Shown: one piece after another, positions 33,895-45,549 of the stretch
Position numbering within the stretch: the stretch's first letter is position 1
Layout: each line of letters begins with the position of its first letter
Assembly (NCBI GenBank): GCA_007922305.1
Contig: ML677343.1
Coordinates: 29,455,915-29,519,914 of the forward strand
From: Dermatemys mawii
Taxonomy: Eukaryota > Chordata > Testudines > Dermatemydidae
Direction: 5' to 3'
Length of the DNA: 64,000 bases
Program-made: the position numbers and the translations under genes
The notes under the pieces: model-generated
Databases searched by the model: none
What the model was told of the DNA's origin: nothing
The model's input: only the letters and a program-made list of their open reading frames with translations

Positions 33895-33909
33895 ATTCTC
33901 TGAAAAGTG

Positions 33910-34375
33910 CCCCTCTGACCAAACAGTTCACTGCAGCTGGATACAGTGATTTTACAAAGAACTCAGCAGGTTCAACACCAGGTTACTTTCCCACACATAA
34001 TGTTCTCTGTTTGCGCAGACAGATTCGTCTGTCTGCATCTATATTTAACTAGCCCAGAAACAAAGTGAGATAACTAGTTTAAAGTGAGTAGTGTGTGTTG
34101 TGTGTGTGTCAAATACGGTATCCTGATTACATAATTAAATGCTTTCCTGTTAGAGCAATTAGGAGAGACATGTGGAGATTTATAGACCGCTACTCATTCT
34201 AGACATTCTTGACCTAGTATCTGTGGACCTGGGCCTGTAATTATGCTTGGTTCTCTTTTCAGCCGAGTTCTCATGATTGTAAAATAACTTTTAAAAATAC
34301 AACAGACACAGTGCAGCAACACAGCCTTGTTCATGTGGTAGAGAGAGCTGTTTGTGTTCTCCATTTGCACTGTTC
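33910..34375. other. Unique sequence
   Basis: No gene recognised. A GT-rich patch (GTGTGTTGTGTGTGTGTC) lies near 34094. Confidence 0.4.
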
Positions 34376-34384
34376 TCTTCAGCT

Positions 34385-34507
34385 TAGGGTGACCAGATAG
34401 CACGTATAAAAAATTAGGACACGGAGTGGGGGGTAAGAGGTGCTTATATACGAAAAAGCCCCCAAAATCAGGACTGTCCCTATAAAATCAGGACATCCAT
34501 CACCCGA
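34385..34507. mobile_element. hAT-like MITE (TAGGGTGACCA ends), copy 1
   Basis: TAGGGTGACCAGATAGCACG opens the element. Inside are ATATACGAAAAAGCCCCCAA and ATCAGGACTGTCCCTATAAA, and the right end (CATCACCCGA) is degenerate. The flanks CTTCAGCT (left) and CTTCAATA (right) share their first five bases. It is the same family as 59776-59885 and 61762-61885, where the duplication is clearer. Confidence 0.75.
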
Positions 34508-34924
34508 CTTCAATAGCTTTTATGGACTTGGTTTGTCTTGTTACTTTTTAAACCATTCTCTTCTTTCCCCCTCAGTGAATAGGCTTGAGGCCTGATGCAG
34601 CCACCTTTACTTCGGTGGTAGTAGTCAGCTGGAGTGCGGGTGACAGAATCTGGCCGGGCTTGTCTCCTGAGTATTAGAGAGAAGCCAAAGATCGGCATTC
34701 TTTTAAATTAAACTGGGCAAATGGGAAAAAGCTCTGAGAGTAGCGAAGATGTCAACAAGTTGGGAAGACTCAATGGAAACTAAGGTTTAAACCGCTGCAT
34801 TAAAATATTCATTGAGAATCGAGCTGGGGTGCTAGTGCCCGCATTTAGGGTCTGCCATAAAGTCCGTTGAAACCCAGAGAACAATTCACATTGAATGGGC
34901 TTTAAATAGCACCTTTCACTCAAA

Positions 34925-35178
34925 GATGTCAGAGGCTGCAGCTACTCGAGAGTGATTACAGCGGTGCAGCTACACCAATGCAGCTGCCCTGCTGTAAGCT
35001 CTCCAGTGTAGCCACTCTAAGTCCCCAGGAGTGGCAGGAGCTATGTTGGTGGGAGACACTGTCCCACCGACATAGCACTGCCCAGATCAGCACTTAAGTC
35101 CGCTTGACTGATGTCACTCAGAGGGGTGATTTAGTCACAAGTTACGCCAATATAAAATGCGGTGTAGACCTCGCCAGA
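34925..35178. mobile_element. MITE-like palindromic element (GTGCAGCTACACCAATGCAGC)
   Basis: The interior contains GCGGTGCAGCTACACCAATG with mirrored CAGCTGCCCTGCTGTAAGC, and the hairpin AGCTATGTTGGTGGGAGACA against TGTCCCACCGACATAGC. The right end is AAAATGCGGTGTAGACCTCG, a GTGTAGAC-type terminus as in other MITEs here. Exact ends and flanking duplication are not clear. Confidence 0.6.
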
Positions 35179-35180
35179 AT

Positions 35181-35460
35181 AGTTTATTACCTCCATTTTA
35201 CAAATGGGGACATTGGGGCCCGGAGAGGTTAACTCCAAGATTTTTCAAAAAATGAGTGCCCAGTATTAGGCTGTTAAGTCCATATTTAGGCATCAAATAA
35301 GTGCATTCAATGGGAACTTCTGGGATCTCAGCACTTCTGAAAATCAGACTCCTTTAGTAGGTGCCTAAATATGGACTTCGGATCCAAGCCTTAGGCACCC
35401 ATCTGTGAAAATCCAAGTCCATGCCACCTGCTTTCACCACTAGACCACACTGTCTCATGT
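35181..35460 (-). repeat. MIR-like copy interrupted by a palindromic repeat
   Basis: The left piece (CCATTTTACAAATGGGGACA, GCCCGGAGAGGTTAACTCCA) and right piece (GCTTTCACCACTAGACCACA) read as one reverse MIR/CORE-SINE. About 160 bp at 35236-35400 between them belong to the GTGCCTAAATA palindromic family (TTCTGAAAATCAGACTCC, GTAGGTGCCTAAATATGG). CCAAG occurs at both junctions and could be the target duplication of the inserted repeat. Confidence 0.6.
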
Positions 35461-35544
35461 GTTTTTCGTTGTGTGTGAACATTAATTCCCAAGATGCTTA
35501 GTAGCAATGGCATTTCTCTCATTTTTAAACTTTATTCAAGTTTG

Positions 35545-35650
35545 GGGCCTGATTCTGGCCTCACTTAGATGAGTGGAAATCAGAAATAGTTTCATTGGCT
35601 CCAGTGAAGTTACACTGGCATTAATCCAGTATAAAAGGAGAATCCATCTC
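35545..35650. repeat. Old TTACACTGG-family repeat
   Basis: GGGGCCTGATTCTGGCCTCA, GAAGTTACACTGGCATTAAT and CAGTATAAAAGGAGAAT fit the dispersed family at 12425 and 45445. Confidence 0.55.
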
Positions 35651-35654
35651 ACAG

Positions 35655-38600
35655 TATGTCTGTATCTGTCGTGGAGTGAGAGTTCTTTGTGTAATTTTGA
35701 ATTCTGAATTCTTCTGGGTCTGTTTTGGTGCTCTAGTGTGGGTTTGATCTAGCTTGGTATATGAAAACAGATGTATTAAGGACCTTCCTATTCCTCTTTG
35801 CAGGCTGACTTCTGAAATCCTCCGTGCACTGGTGTTTCTTTCTTTTCCTTATATACATCTAACATCTGCCAAGCTATTGAAATTTGATTTAATTTCTCCT
35901 GCATGTGATCCTGATATTAGTATTCCGCATCAGTGCCAAAAGCTTCAGATTATGCCAAGTGGTTCCTGGAACCCAATGGTTAATTGAGAAAAAGTCGTCT
36001 TGGCAGCAGAAATAGACTCATAGGCTGGTTAGAATATATTAAAGGTGAAATGCTTTGCAGTGGGGAGGATGCCTCTTTCCAGCACAAGCTTTTAAGGTTG
36101 AGTTTCCTGATTTGCATTCGTTTGAAAATGGAGATAAAAGGTTGGAGCATTTTCTGCTTCCTTTGCTGTTTTGAAAAATCCAGTGGGCAAGCGTGTAGAC
36201 ACCAAGCAGTGTAGCCAGCCCCTCCAAAATCAAAACACCAGAGGAAATGAAGCTTGTAAGGATTCCTACCCCCTTGTCTTTCCTTTTCTTTTTCTAATGC
36301 TTTATGCTTTGCCTGAAATGTAAACTAACCTCTTCAGAAGAATCTCTGCTCCCACATCACAGTAACTCCATCAACCTTGATCAAATATCTCCTGGTAGAA
36401 ATGAGAGAAGAATCTGGACTGTTGGGTCCAAATTGTCCCGGTGCTGTCAGTGGAGTTCCACGAGGAATAAAGTTGGTTCCCTGAGATGTTTTCGATCGTG
36501 AATTTATCTTGGCTGCATCTCTTGTTGCATTTCACCTTCCAAATGAAGCATGTGGATGCTGTGTGTAGGAAGAGCAGTGTTCCTGGGCAATGGTTCATTG
36601 GCTTCTGCGCTTAGATCACCCTGGCTTTTCCAGGAGATTTACTGGGGCGGGGGTAGTTACTATAGCAGAAAATGTGCCTGTTTAAAATGCTGTAATTTAC
36701 CTTTTAGCGTCAGAGTCTTGCTGGCCCATTTTCACACTCTCAATGGTGGAATATGATAAGTAATAATCATTCTTTCAAGCCTGATTATTTGGCTCCCTCC
36801 TATCTTACTGGCAGCCTCCCTGTTCTTCTCCTTTGAAGTGTATCTAAGCTTCTAGTAGCTATAAGATGACACTTAAGTTACACCTCTTGTGCATTCTTAT
36901 CTCAATCAGGGGTCTTTGAATTGCTGACACTTTGGCAGCCCGATGGCCCTTATGCTGAGGAAATTGTCCCTTATGTGACCTTTTGGCTTTCTGAAGAAGA
37001 CACCTGAAACCTCAAATAGAAGGGATCAGAGGAAGGGGGATACCACCTCTTCTTCGACTGCCAAAGAGCAGTTTCTCATTCCACAGGAAGCAGCATCTGT
37101 CTTATCTCTTTCTTTGTGTCTCCTTTTATACATTTCCCTTTGGACACCGGGTCTTTTGAAATACCATTTTTTTCTGCCCAACATGTCTTTGAATCCTCTC
37201 TCTCTGTATCTGTATATATGCATGCACATGCTTTATAACAAGTCAAAAATGAGTGCACATTACTCAGGGAGACAAAACTAAAGATGTGATTCCAACATCT
37301 TCTGGAATCATTAGCAAAGTGGAATTATTTGGCACTGAAAACATGGAGGTTTGCTTGAGACAAATGTGGGAATTCTGATTCTCTCCCTAGGAAAGAAGTC
37401 ATACTTTGTTCGACATCCCGTTGGGTAGCTTCCAAATGGGACTGCTTGAAAATAATATCTGGGTATGAAAGTCTCCCATGTTTTCATTACTTTCTCTTTT
37501 TAAAAGTCCATTCTGCCTTGGGTTATTTTACATATAGCAGAATTAGGCTCCTCTGTGTCCCTATCTAAACCCAGCATATCTGGGTTCTTATGCTGTGCCC
37601 ATAACCATGATATCTCTAAATAGATCTTAGCTTTTCTCAGAAAAGTCTCAGGATATTCCAACTAGCAAATATGACCCTTTTTTTCCAGTGTTGCATCTGC
37701 AACATTTCAATTTTGTTGGTGACACTGAAATCCAGAAAGAGCCAAAACTCAATCTTCCTGAAGAAAGGGTTTATGTAGAAGTCACTTGAACCCTACAAAT
37801 GAGCCAAGGGCCTGATTCTGGCCATGCAAACTCTTGTTACCAGGCATAGTGCTTGTGACCATGAGATGCCCCAGTGACTGCTGGCAGTATAGCAAGCCCA
37901 CTGCCTGTTGATAAGAGTTTGCATGGCTGGGCCTTTAAGGTTTGGTTCATCTACAGAAAGTGACTGGTATTTAGCAATCTAAGGGCTCAGTTGTGGAGTT
38001 ACCATGAGCCCTGGATAAGAGACAGCACATAGCTGCACTGCTGCAGAAGCAGAGCAGGGACTGAATTGTAACTCACAGCCCCAGGAAGGAATATACCACG
38101 TCTTTACCTGGAGCAGATTACTTCCTCTGTCATGTGAGTTCCCCTGCACTGGGTAAGGCACTGGGAGAGAAGCAGACTCAAGGCTTCACCCACTCCCAGC
38201 CCATAGTCTAGAGAGGGGAAGTAAAAGCCAAATGGAGACAACTTTCCCCACTCATGCCATTCTGTAACACATGATCTGTAACACACCATATGCTCTCTTA
38301 CCTGTGTGTGAGCATAGGGCAAGCTACAACTTCACCTTTCATTAACAACTTTACTAACAGCATTATCTTGGCACATGGTACACGTCAACCCCATTTGCTG
38401 CTGTCAATGTCTAGCTCCTTAGTCCTGTCACAAACCTATGTGTAAACTTCTTCTGGTGCTGGAGAGGTTCAGCAGAGTAACAAAGAACAGAGAAGCTGCA
38501 GTGTCTGGCAGCGCTGATTCAACTCTTGATGAATTTTGATGAAAGGGAACTAGGCTTTCAGGGCCAAGTTTTTTAATGAGCCTCTGAAATTACAGCCGCA

Positions 38601-39710
38601 AATTATGCACATGCAAAACTATGCATCTCTGCACCAAAGAGGCAACATTTCCATACAGGAGGCCAAAGGTCCACTTTAAAAACATGTATGTCCCCACATT
38701 TGTGCATATGATTATTTAATCTGCATGACTAAATCAAGTGACTGAATGCACAAATGGCTCTTTAGGTGCCTAGCTACGCATCTGCACATATACATGCCTC
38801 CATTACAAGTACAGTGCAGAATCTGTGTGCACAAACACAGCTTCTTATACAAATCTCTTTTCAAAATGTGGCTCTAAGAGGGTTTTATGTCTGTGAGTCA
38901 AGCTGTTAGCCATGCAGTTGTCTAATTTGCCTGTTTCCTCTGTCCACTGGGAATTTCTGCACACAGAGACAAGGCACATGCTAATATTTCCATTGCTAAA
39001 TAACATGATTTGTGGTTGCAGCTCGGTAGCAAGAGATTTAACTGCCATGATTTGTGCCACCAATCAACTTTACCCTTAATTATTTGCAAGTGCAAAATGG
39101 GAAACAGGTTTTGAGAATTAGTCTTATCCATAGCCCAGTGCAGTCACCAGAAAAAACTACAACTGACTTCCATTGGATCAGGCCCACAATTTGTGATAAG
39201 AGAAAAATTGTCCCCCAAGAGTTTACAGTCTAAGTTGCAAAGCAAAAACATTAAGTATTCAGTTTTCTTTCCACAGAGGATAGGATATCTGGATACTTGA
39301 AGAACCCACACCCAAAACATTTTGTCCCTCTTACCCTATTTGCCTTTGATAATGTGAATTGCACAGTGCAATAAGAGAGTGGTTGTGTGATGAACTTACA
39401 ATAACAACCTGTCACCAAACTGAATTAAAGGGGCAGAATTAGCCATTTGGGGTCACAATTCTATTTCCCAATCATTTTAAATGAATTTACAATATATAAC
39501 ACTTTGATTTCTGTACCTCATATATACCCTTTTTAAGCAATCATTCAAAGCCCAGTTACTGGTCCACTGTGAACCTGAATACATAAGAATAAGCTAATGA
39601 TTTACAAACAGAAACTGGCATTATTTCATTTCATGATGCATTTTGAATTCAACTGAAAAAAGTAAAACGGTTAGTGTAAAAATTCCAATTGGAATCCTTT
39701 GTTTGTCTCT
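35655..39710. other. Long unique stretch, no gene recognised
   Basis: About 4 kb with no firm repeat. A short segment (37800-37945) has GGGCCTGATTCTGGCCATGC and inverted GTTTGCATGGCTGGGCC, so it may be another palindromic relic. Small open frames of up to 76 codons are uninformative. Confidence 0.4.
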
Positions 39711-39714
39711 CTAT

Positions 39715-39835
39715 TTATTTGTATTGCGGTAGCACTCAAGACGAGCAGTAGTGCCATCACTGCCCTGGGTGCTGTCCAAGCACATTAAAAACAGCCCATA
39801 CCCCAAAGATCCTGAGTGAAAAAAAGCCATCTAGA
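39715..39835 (-). repeat. Fragment of a reptilian MIR/L3-like repeat tail
   Basis: TTTGTATTGCGGTAGCACTC, CTGGGTGCTGTCCAAGCACA and CAGCCCATACCCCAAAG match the LINE-like tail that, in turtle copies I recall, precedes a MIR-like core. The same tail occurs at 48073. Confidence 0.55.
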
Positions 39836-39839
39836 TGAA

Positions 39840-41425
39840 TAGAGAGAGGGGCTCGGGTACCATATACAAGCAATGTGCTTGAGAGCTGGATGAATGATAA
39901 GCACACATTAGAGCCATTATTTTTAATCACGAAACACCATCTTTCACTTTTCTTGAATGGTTAAAGTGAATCCGTCATCAGAAAGGGATTCAATTGTTTC
40001 TCCCCTTATCGGTTAATCTGTTTGCTTCTCTTCTTCAGATTAAAAAAAAGCATTTTAAAAACTGTATTGGACATTAATGACATCTTACCTGTTTTCTCAT
40101 CACAGTTTAAGTGGGTTTTTTAAATGCTTTTTCAAGATTAGCACAAAAGCACTTTGTATACAGGCCGGTTATTTTACACCTGGCAGGCAATTTAACAAGA
40201 TCAGATCATTTTCCAAAACCCCTCAACTTCCATGGCTCCATACTTCATATTTCATAATGTCACCTAAACACAGTGTCAGGGTCTCATCAAACCATAGCAC
40301 AATACTGGTGCATATCCTCTTCAATCCTCCACTCTATCCTTGCTTCCTAGGATTAAGTCAATTTAAAAAAAGAACTAAAGGCTTGGATTAGCTGTCAGAA
40401 CTGGGTTTTTTCTTCTGATGTTCCTTTTTATTCTCCTGAACTCAAAAACCTCATTTAAAACTACTTAGGAATAGAAGAGGAAATCAATTCTGCTCTCAAA
40501 CATGAATTTAGTGTCAGAGAACAGTGCTGGATTGACAGCTCTGAGGACTGAAGACTTCTGTCTCCATAGAACACGTGAAGCATGGGAGCAGAATAAGCCA
40601 ATATACACTATCCTGCCAGTATACATGAACTCTTCCATATTCTTGCCTCAATTCCTTTTCTGGAGAGACCATAGCTGTGAGATGCAAGTTTCTTTTTCAT
40701 TCCCATATAGTCCTTGGCATCTTTGCTGAGGCTGCCAGCAAGCATTGAAAGATTACAGGTCTGTTATGCAAATATTATCCTGTTAAGAAAATGTCAACAT
40801 TGGGCACATTTTTTATGAAACTCGGTCATTTTTGCAAATTCATCTTGGAGTTCCTAAGTTTTCAAACTTTGGTTCTGAGTATTTTACACAGCCCTAATTG
40901 GCATACATAGCGTATATCATTAAAGCAACATGATATACTGTAGATATATAGTTACAACATGATAGAGCTGTAACTTTTATTTTTTTGTCTGCCACATTTT
41001 GCTATTGAACAACAGATCATATCTGTTTCTTTCCTTATATATCTCCTAATTAAATGTATATTTTTATTCAAGCACATTTTTTCCTTTCGACCCGTTCTTT
41101 GCATATTTCTACAATTTGCTTCCATCGTGTAGTTGTTATACAATCAAAATCCCAAAAATGTAGCTGCCACTCCTTTTGGGACAAAATCCAAAACTAGAGC
41201 TAGCTGGAAACCAGAATTACCATTCTGTGGGATAGTCTGACATTTCAAATATTTTTTCATTTCAGTAATGTCAAATAACTTTGCTTTCATGATGTTTAAA
41301 CATTTTGTTTCAAAAAGGTAAAAGTGTTTAATTTAGACTATCATATTGATTATTTTGTTTGCACTCATATAATAGGCGTGTAAAGATTAACCATTAATTT
41401 TAATACTATATTTTAAGATGATATA
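39840..41425. other. Unique AT-rich sequence
   Basis: No feature identified. A 104-codon open frame at 40077-40391 shows no recognisable domain. Confidence 0.4.
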
Positions 41426-41429
41426 AAAG

Positions 41430-41660
41430 TCCAAACAAAATGAATGGAAATGAAGTCAAAATGACATTATCAAAAGATTGCAATATTATCTAAATGAAAC
41501 ATGAAAGTTGAAAGAACTCATTTTGACTTTTCCCCATTGAAAATGTCATCAAAATCAATATGTTCCTGTGAAACGTTTTGATTTCAGTGAAACTGTAAGT
41601 TTTTTTCTTTTTTTGCTACTGAAAACTGTCATGTCAGAAGTTTTGATTAGCACTACCTAA
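41430..41660. repeat. AT-rich degenerate MITE-like repeat
   Basis: GAAGTCAAAATGACATTATC is mirrored by ACTCATTTTGACTTTTCCCC, and ATTGAAAATGTCATCAAAAT by CGTTTTGATTTCAGTGAAAC. This suggests an old fold-back element like that at 29590. Confidence 0.4.
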
Positions 41661-41664
41661 AACC

Positions 41665-42450
41665 AGTGAAGTCAAAAGACTCCCATCAGTTTCAAATGGG
41701 CTTTGGATCAGCATCTTACTGAACAAAAATCAGTATCAGTTCCAGTCTGTTACTTGTGGCCATGTTGGATTCTAATTTGCAAATTTGCCATCACCTACGC
41801 ACCACTTCAATGCCAGTGCCAATCCTCATTTTTGACCGTCTTCAATATTGCTTCTGAATCATGCATTCACAGACATGCACCTGTGGAAAGAGAAAAGGGC
41901 AGTGTTTGTATAAGTATTTTGAAGGAATCCAGTTCAATAGAATGTGAATGTAATGTGGGATGTTTGAGACCGCAGGGGAAAAAAGGGCAGTTAAGGTACT
42001 CATTAGTATGTGCCAAATATTTACCACTATGTAATAGGAATGGGAGTGGATTTTAATTTGAAGGATGTTTGAAGCCACGCTGTGTGCTTCTCTAAATAAG
42101 GAAAACCCAGAGGCACAAGGACTTCAGGATGTGTAAAATGTGGATTTTCCTCCCATATATTTGATGTTCATAATACGTGTTTATGGCTCTTACAATACTG
42201 CATGGGCTTAGTATGAGAAAGGAAGAAAGTTTCACTTATTTCCAGAAAACTTGCCAGCTTCCTATAACTTTCCATTTCTTTTAACACTGAGCTCAGGAAC
42301 AATAGCCTAGAAGTAACAGCAACAACACCACAAAGCAGTTGGACTTTGAAACGTGCTGTTTCTAAACATTGCAGATAAACTATGATTCCCCACATTTATT
42401 ACAGAGCAGTGTAAGTGTGCTCAAAACTGTCAGCTCAGTAACTTCTGAAT
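41665..42450. other. Unique sequence, no gene recognised
   Basis: Open frames of up to 117 codons on both strands overlap each other and lack domains. Confidence 0.4.
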
Positions 42451-42454
42451 CATA

Positions 42455-42610
42455 ATAATTAGCACTCTTATAGCACTTTACCTCTTCAAAGCAGTTTACA
42501 AACGTGAATTAACACCCCTAAAAGGTAGATACTGTAAATATTGTCATCCTGACTGTACATGACCAGCTCAAGATCACAAAGTCTGTTCCAGAGTCCACAT
42601 TAGAAGTTGG
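42455..42610 (-). repeat. Diverged MIR-like copy, reverse orientation
   Basis: TAGCACTCTTATAGCACTTT, AAGCAGTTTACAAACGTGAA, TAGATACTGTAAATATTGTC and CCAGCTCAAGATCACAAAGT follow the reverse MIR plan (tail, then core), much eroded. Confidence 0.6.
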
Positions 42611-42779
42611 CAATTGCCAGGGGTTCAAATAAGCACGAATGAAGGATAGAGGATGAGGAGCTGTGCTCTCCCCCTGTTAAAAAGAAAAAACAAAACAGAG
42701 GGAGATCTGCTCCCCTCTCTGGTTTGAGAAAGCAGTTCCCTTCTTTGGCTGTTGCAGTCAGTGTTCCCCTTTTGGCTTA

Positions 42780-43056
42780 GGCCTGGACTACACTGGGGCG
42801 GGGGGATATTTTCGAACTAAGATACACAATTTCAGCTATGCTATTCACGTAGCTGAAGTTGAAGTATCTTAGTTCAACTTACCTAGCCATCCTCATGGTG
42901 GCGAGTCGACCGCGGTGGCTTCCCCGTTGACTCTGCTTACTCCTTCTGCGGAGGTGGAGTACAGGCGTTGATTCGGGGATCGATTTATCGCATCTAGATG
43001 AGATGCAATAAATTGATCCCTGATACATTGAGCACAGGGGTAGTATAGACGTACCT
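42780..43056 (+). mobile_element. Harbinger-like MITE, copy A (TTA duplication)
   Basis: It starts GGCCTGGACTACACTGGGGC and ends TAGTATAGACGTACCT, with TTA on each side (42777-42779 and 43057-43059). The body has two hairpins: CAGCTATGCT...ACGTAGCTGAAGTTG and GATCGATTTATCGCATCT against AGATGCAATAAATTGATC. The TWA-type 3-bp duplication suggests PIF/Harbinger. Non-coding, 277 bp. Three relatives lie in the window. Confidence 0.82.
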
Positions 43057-43109
43057 TTAGTCTACTTCAGTGCCTGGCAATTCCTAATTCTCACTCTTGT
43101 GAGATTCTG

Positions 43110-43390
43110 CTCCCGGATCGGCGGGTAGTGCTTGATGTATCAAGGATCGATTTATCGCGTCTCATCTAGACACAATAAATCGATCCCCGAATCGACTCCT
43201 ATACTTCACCTCAGCAAGAGGAGTAAGTGGAGTCGGCGGGGGAGCAGCCACAGTCAACTCGACACCGTGGGGACGGCCAGGTAAGTCAACCTAAGATACA
43301 CAACTTCAGCTATGCAAATAGCGTAGCTGAAGTTGCAGTTACCTAGGTCAAACTCATCCTTCCCTCCCGCCTTGCAATGTAGCCCAGCCC
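43110..43390 (-). mobile_element. Harbinger-like MITE, copy B (inverted, one end truncated)
   Basis: The same family as copy A in opposite orientation: GATCGATTTATCGCGTCTCA near its left side and GACACAATAAATCGATCCCC, then CACAACTTCAGCTATGCAAA and AGCGTAGCTGAAGTTGCAG, ending TAGCCCAGCCC before TAA. The terminus next to copy A lacks the usual GTCTACACT sequence, so that end is truncated at about 43110. Only 53 bases separate A and B. Confidence 0.78.
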
Positions 43391-43393
43391 TAA

Positions 43394-44515
43394 CTTGCAC
43401 AAGTGTTAATCCACAACAACCTCATTAACTGTGGTGGCATTACTCCTGACTGAGATCAAAATCTTAGTTCAGGTCTCTCTCTCCTTTCTCTCACTTAATT
43501 TCCTTTCCCTTCCCTCTCACATGCTTGCAAAAATAAATTGAATTTAGCTTTCATAAATGCTATTGATAGGCCTTTATGTCATTTAAATGGCTGGGATTAA
43601 ACTGTGATTCACTCACATTTTTTCTGTTCTGAAAGAAGTGAGCTCTGTTGCTGTGTTCATTGAGATACAAGGGAATGAATTTGTCACATTTTAGGGGGGT
43701 TTTTAATTCCCAGCCAAGTGGGCAATGGGGAAACTGCTGTGAGCTCTGGGCATGTACAAACATTTTTGGAACGTCTAGTTAATAAACAAATAAAAGGTGA
43801 TTTTCAGTTTTTATATTTGCTTGCATTTGTGAGGATGTTTTTGGAATTTCATCCCTTTTTGAAGGTGTGCCACCTAATTATGGTCTTTCATCCTTCTATT
43901 CCCTAGTTAGAACATGTCAATCCCTTTTACGGCAATTGATTATGACTTGGAGATTTCCACATTCCAGCCAGTTCAGAGGGCTTGGATATTTGTGAGTACC
44001 TGAATAAACTCCTTTAATCCAAAAACAAACTCCACCTGAAAAAAACTGCATGAAAAGGTCTTTCATATGGTGTTTTCAAACTTACTGGTTCATGGTTTCT
44101 TTGGATTTGACCTTACTTCCTGTACTAATAGTCTCTGAATGCATTCCCAATTGTGGCTTCTTGGTCTATAAGGTACCCAGTATTAATGGGGAAGAGGAAA
44201 AAGAGTCATATGGCAACAGCTTACACATTAAAAACCTGTCTGCATGAGCAAAAATGGACATGAAGGTGAAAGGAAACAAAGTGGTATGAATGTCAAGCTA
44301 CTTCAGCTAAATTTTTAAAACAAACTATTTCCTTATTCTGACGCTTTTAAAAGTTTTTAGCTTCTAACAGATTTGCAGGACGCTTAAAGTTGCCTTTAAA
44401 ATTGTCTTTGCCAAGTGTGGAGAATCTACATTTTGCTGATTAATGTGTTACTGGGTTTAAGAAATATGGGAACATGACTGTAAATGTGCTGATGAGGCCA
44501 TACTGAAAGATTTCT
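43394..44515. other. Unique sequence, no gene recognised
   Basis: No feature identified in about 1.1 kb. Confidence 0.4.
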
Positions 44516-44524
44516 GCTCCAGAT

Positions 44525-44625
44525 AGCTGAGTATATGGAACTGGATCCTGTGATGGTGGTACTTCCACTTTCACTGAAACCAGAGAGGAACTCAGCACCT
44601 AACAGGATCAGGCCTTAAGCTTGGC
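44525..44625. repeat. Old interspersed repeat (CTCAGCACCTAACAGGATCAGGCC)
   Basis: GGAACTCAGCACCTAACAGG and ATCAGGCCTTAAG recur almost word for word at 50700-50790. Confidence 0.5.
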
Positions 44626-44829
44626 TATTTAAATTCACTAAGACACAATCTTTCCTGGGAGTGTCACATTTATTTTAATTTCATGTAATTGATAAGTTTA
44701 GGCCAAATTGTTCAAACTACTGCTGCAAATGAAGTCCATATTTCAGCACCTCAATAAAAGTTGTTTGTTTGTTTTAGCACTCTCAGCTCCCCCTTAGTAC
44801 TTAGTACTTCAGTAGTGTATTCAGCACCT

Positions 44830-44910
44830 CTGAAAATCAGACTGTTTAGATTTAGGATCCTGAATATGAAGTTTAGTGCCTAGCATTAGTGCCCCGGATT
44901 TTAAAATATG
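44830..44910. repeat. Fragment of the palindromic GTGCCTA family
   Basis: CACCTCTGAAAATCAGACTG, TTTAGGATCCTGAATATG and TTTAGTGCCTAGCATTAGTG resemble 35236-35400. Confidence 0.4.
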
Positions 44911-45439
44911 AGCATTTTCTCTTCCTTACAAAAATATTTTAGCTGATGCATTGGATTATAAGATTCAGCTGGTGGAACTAATTCCTTTTGCTGCAATACG
45001 ATCCTCTCCTACCATCCCGATCAGACCCTTTTCCTTCCTGTAAGTCAGTTGTGCTTAGTTTGATAAACTGTGTTTATGGTGCAGGACTTGCCTCTACTAA
45101 CGTTTTTTAATGAGTTATTAGGATTTTTCATCATCGTTATAGCACCTACTGCTTCATAAAACTTGGCCATAGAATGTCAAATGTAATGTCCGTGGATATT
45201 TGTCTACATTTAATTTCCATTATTTGATGGCCTGAATTAATTTATCTATCTGTGAGCACACACTGCCTTGATTTCAGTATCCTGTGAAACACAGCATCTA
45301 ATGAGGCAGAGGAAAGAAGTGACAGATTTTGGCTTCCTGCAGCCCATCCTCAGAGATGGAAACTCCCGGTGTTGACTGACTGGTTTGGCCGAGTGATAAG
45401 CCAAGCAGTGGGCTCTGGGCCAAGGTGAAGACTGTAACT

Positions 45440-45545
45440 CCTTCAGTGCAAGATTAATGAGTGTCTGGGGGGCAGATTCTGATCTTAATTACTCCAGTTA
45501 CTCCTGATTTATACTGGTGTAACAGATTCAAATTAACTCGAGGGG
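45440..45545. repeat. Old TTTATACTGGTGTAAC-family repeat
   Basis: GCAGATTCTGATCTTAATTA, CTCCTGATTTATACTGGTGT and AACAGATTC fit the dispersed family at 12425 and 35545. Confidence 0.55.
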
Positions 45546-45549
45546 TCTT

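Noticed and set aside
42780..43390. CRISPR-like or microRNA-cluster interpretation of the regular hairpins
   Set aside because: The hairpins are parts of two inverted MITE copies with 3-bp duplications. There are no regular spacers, and the genome is clearly a vertebrate's.
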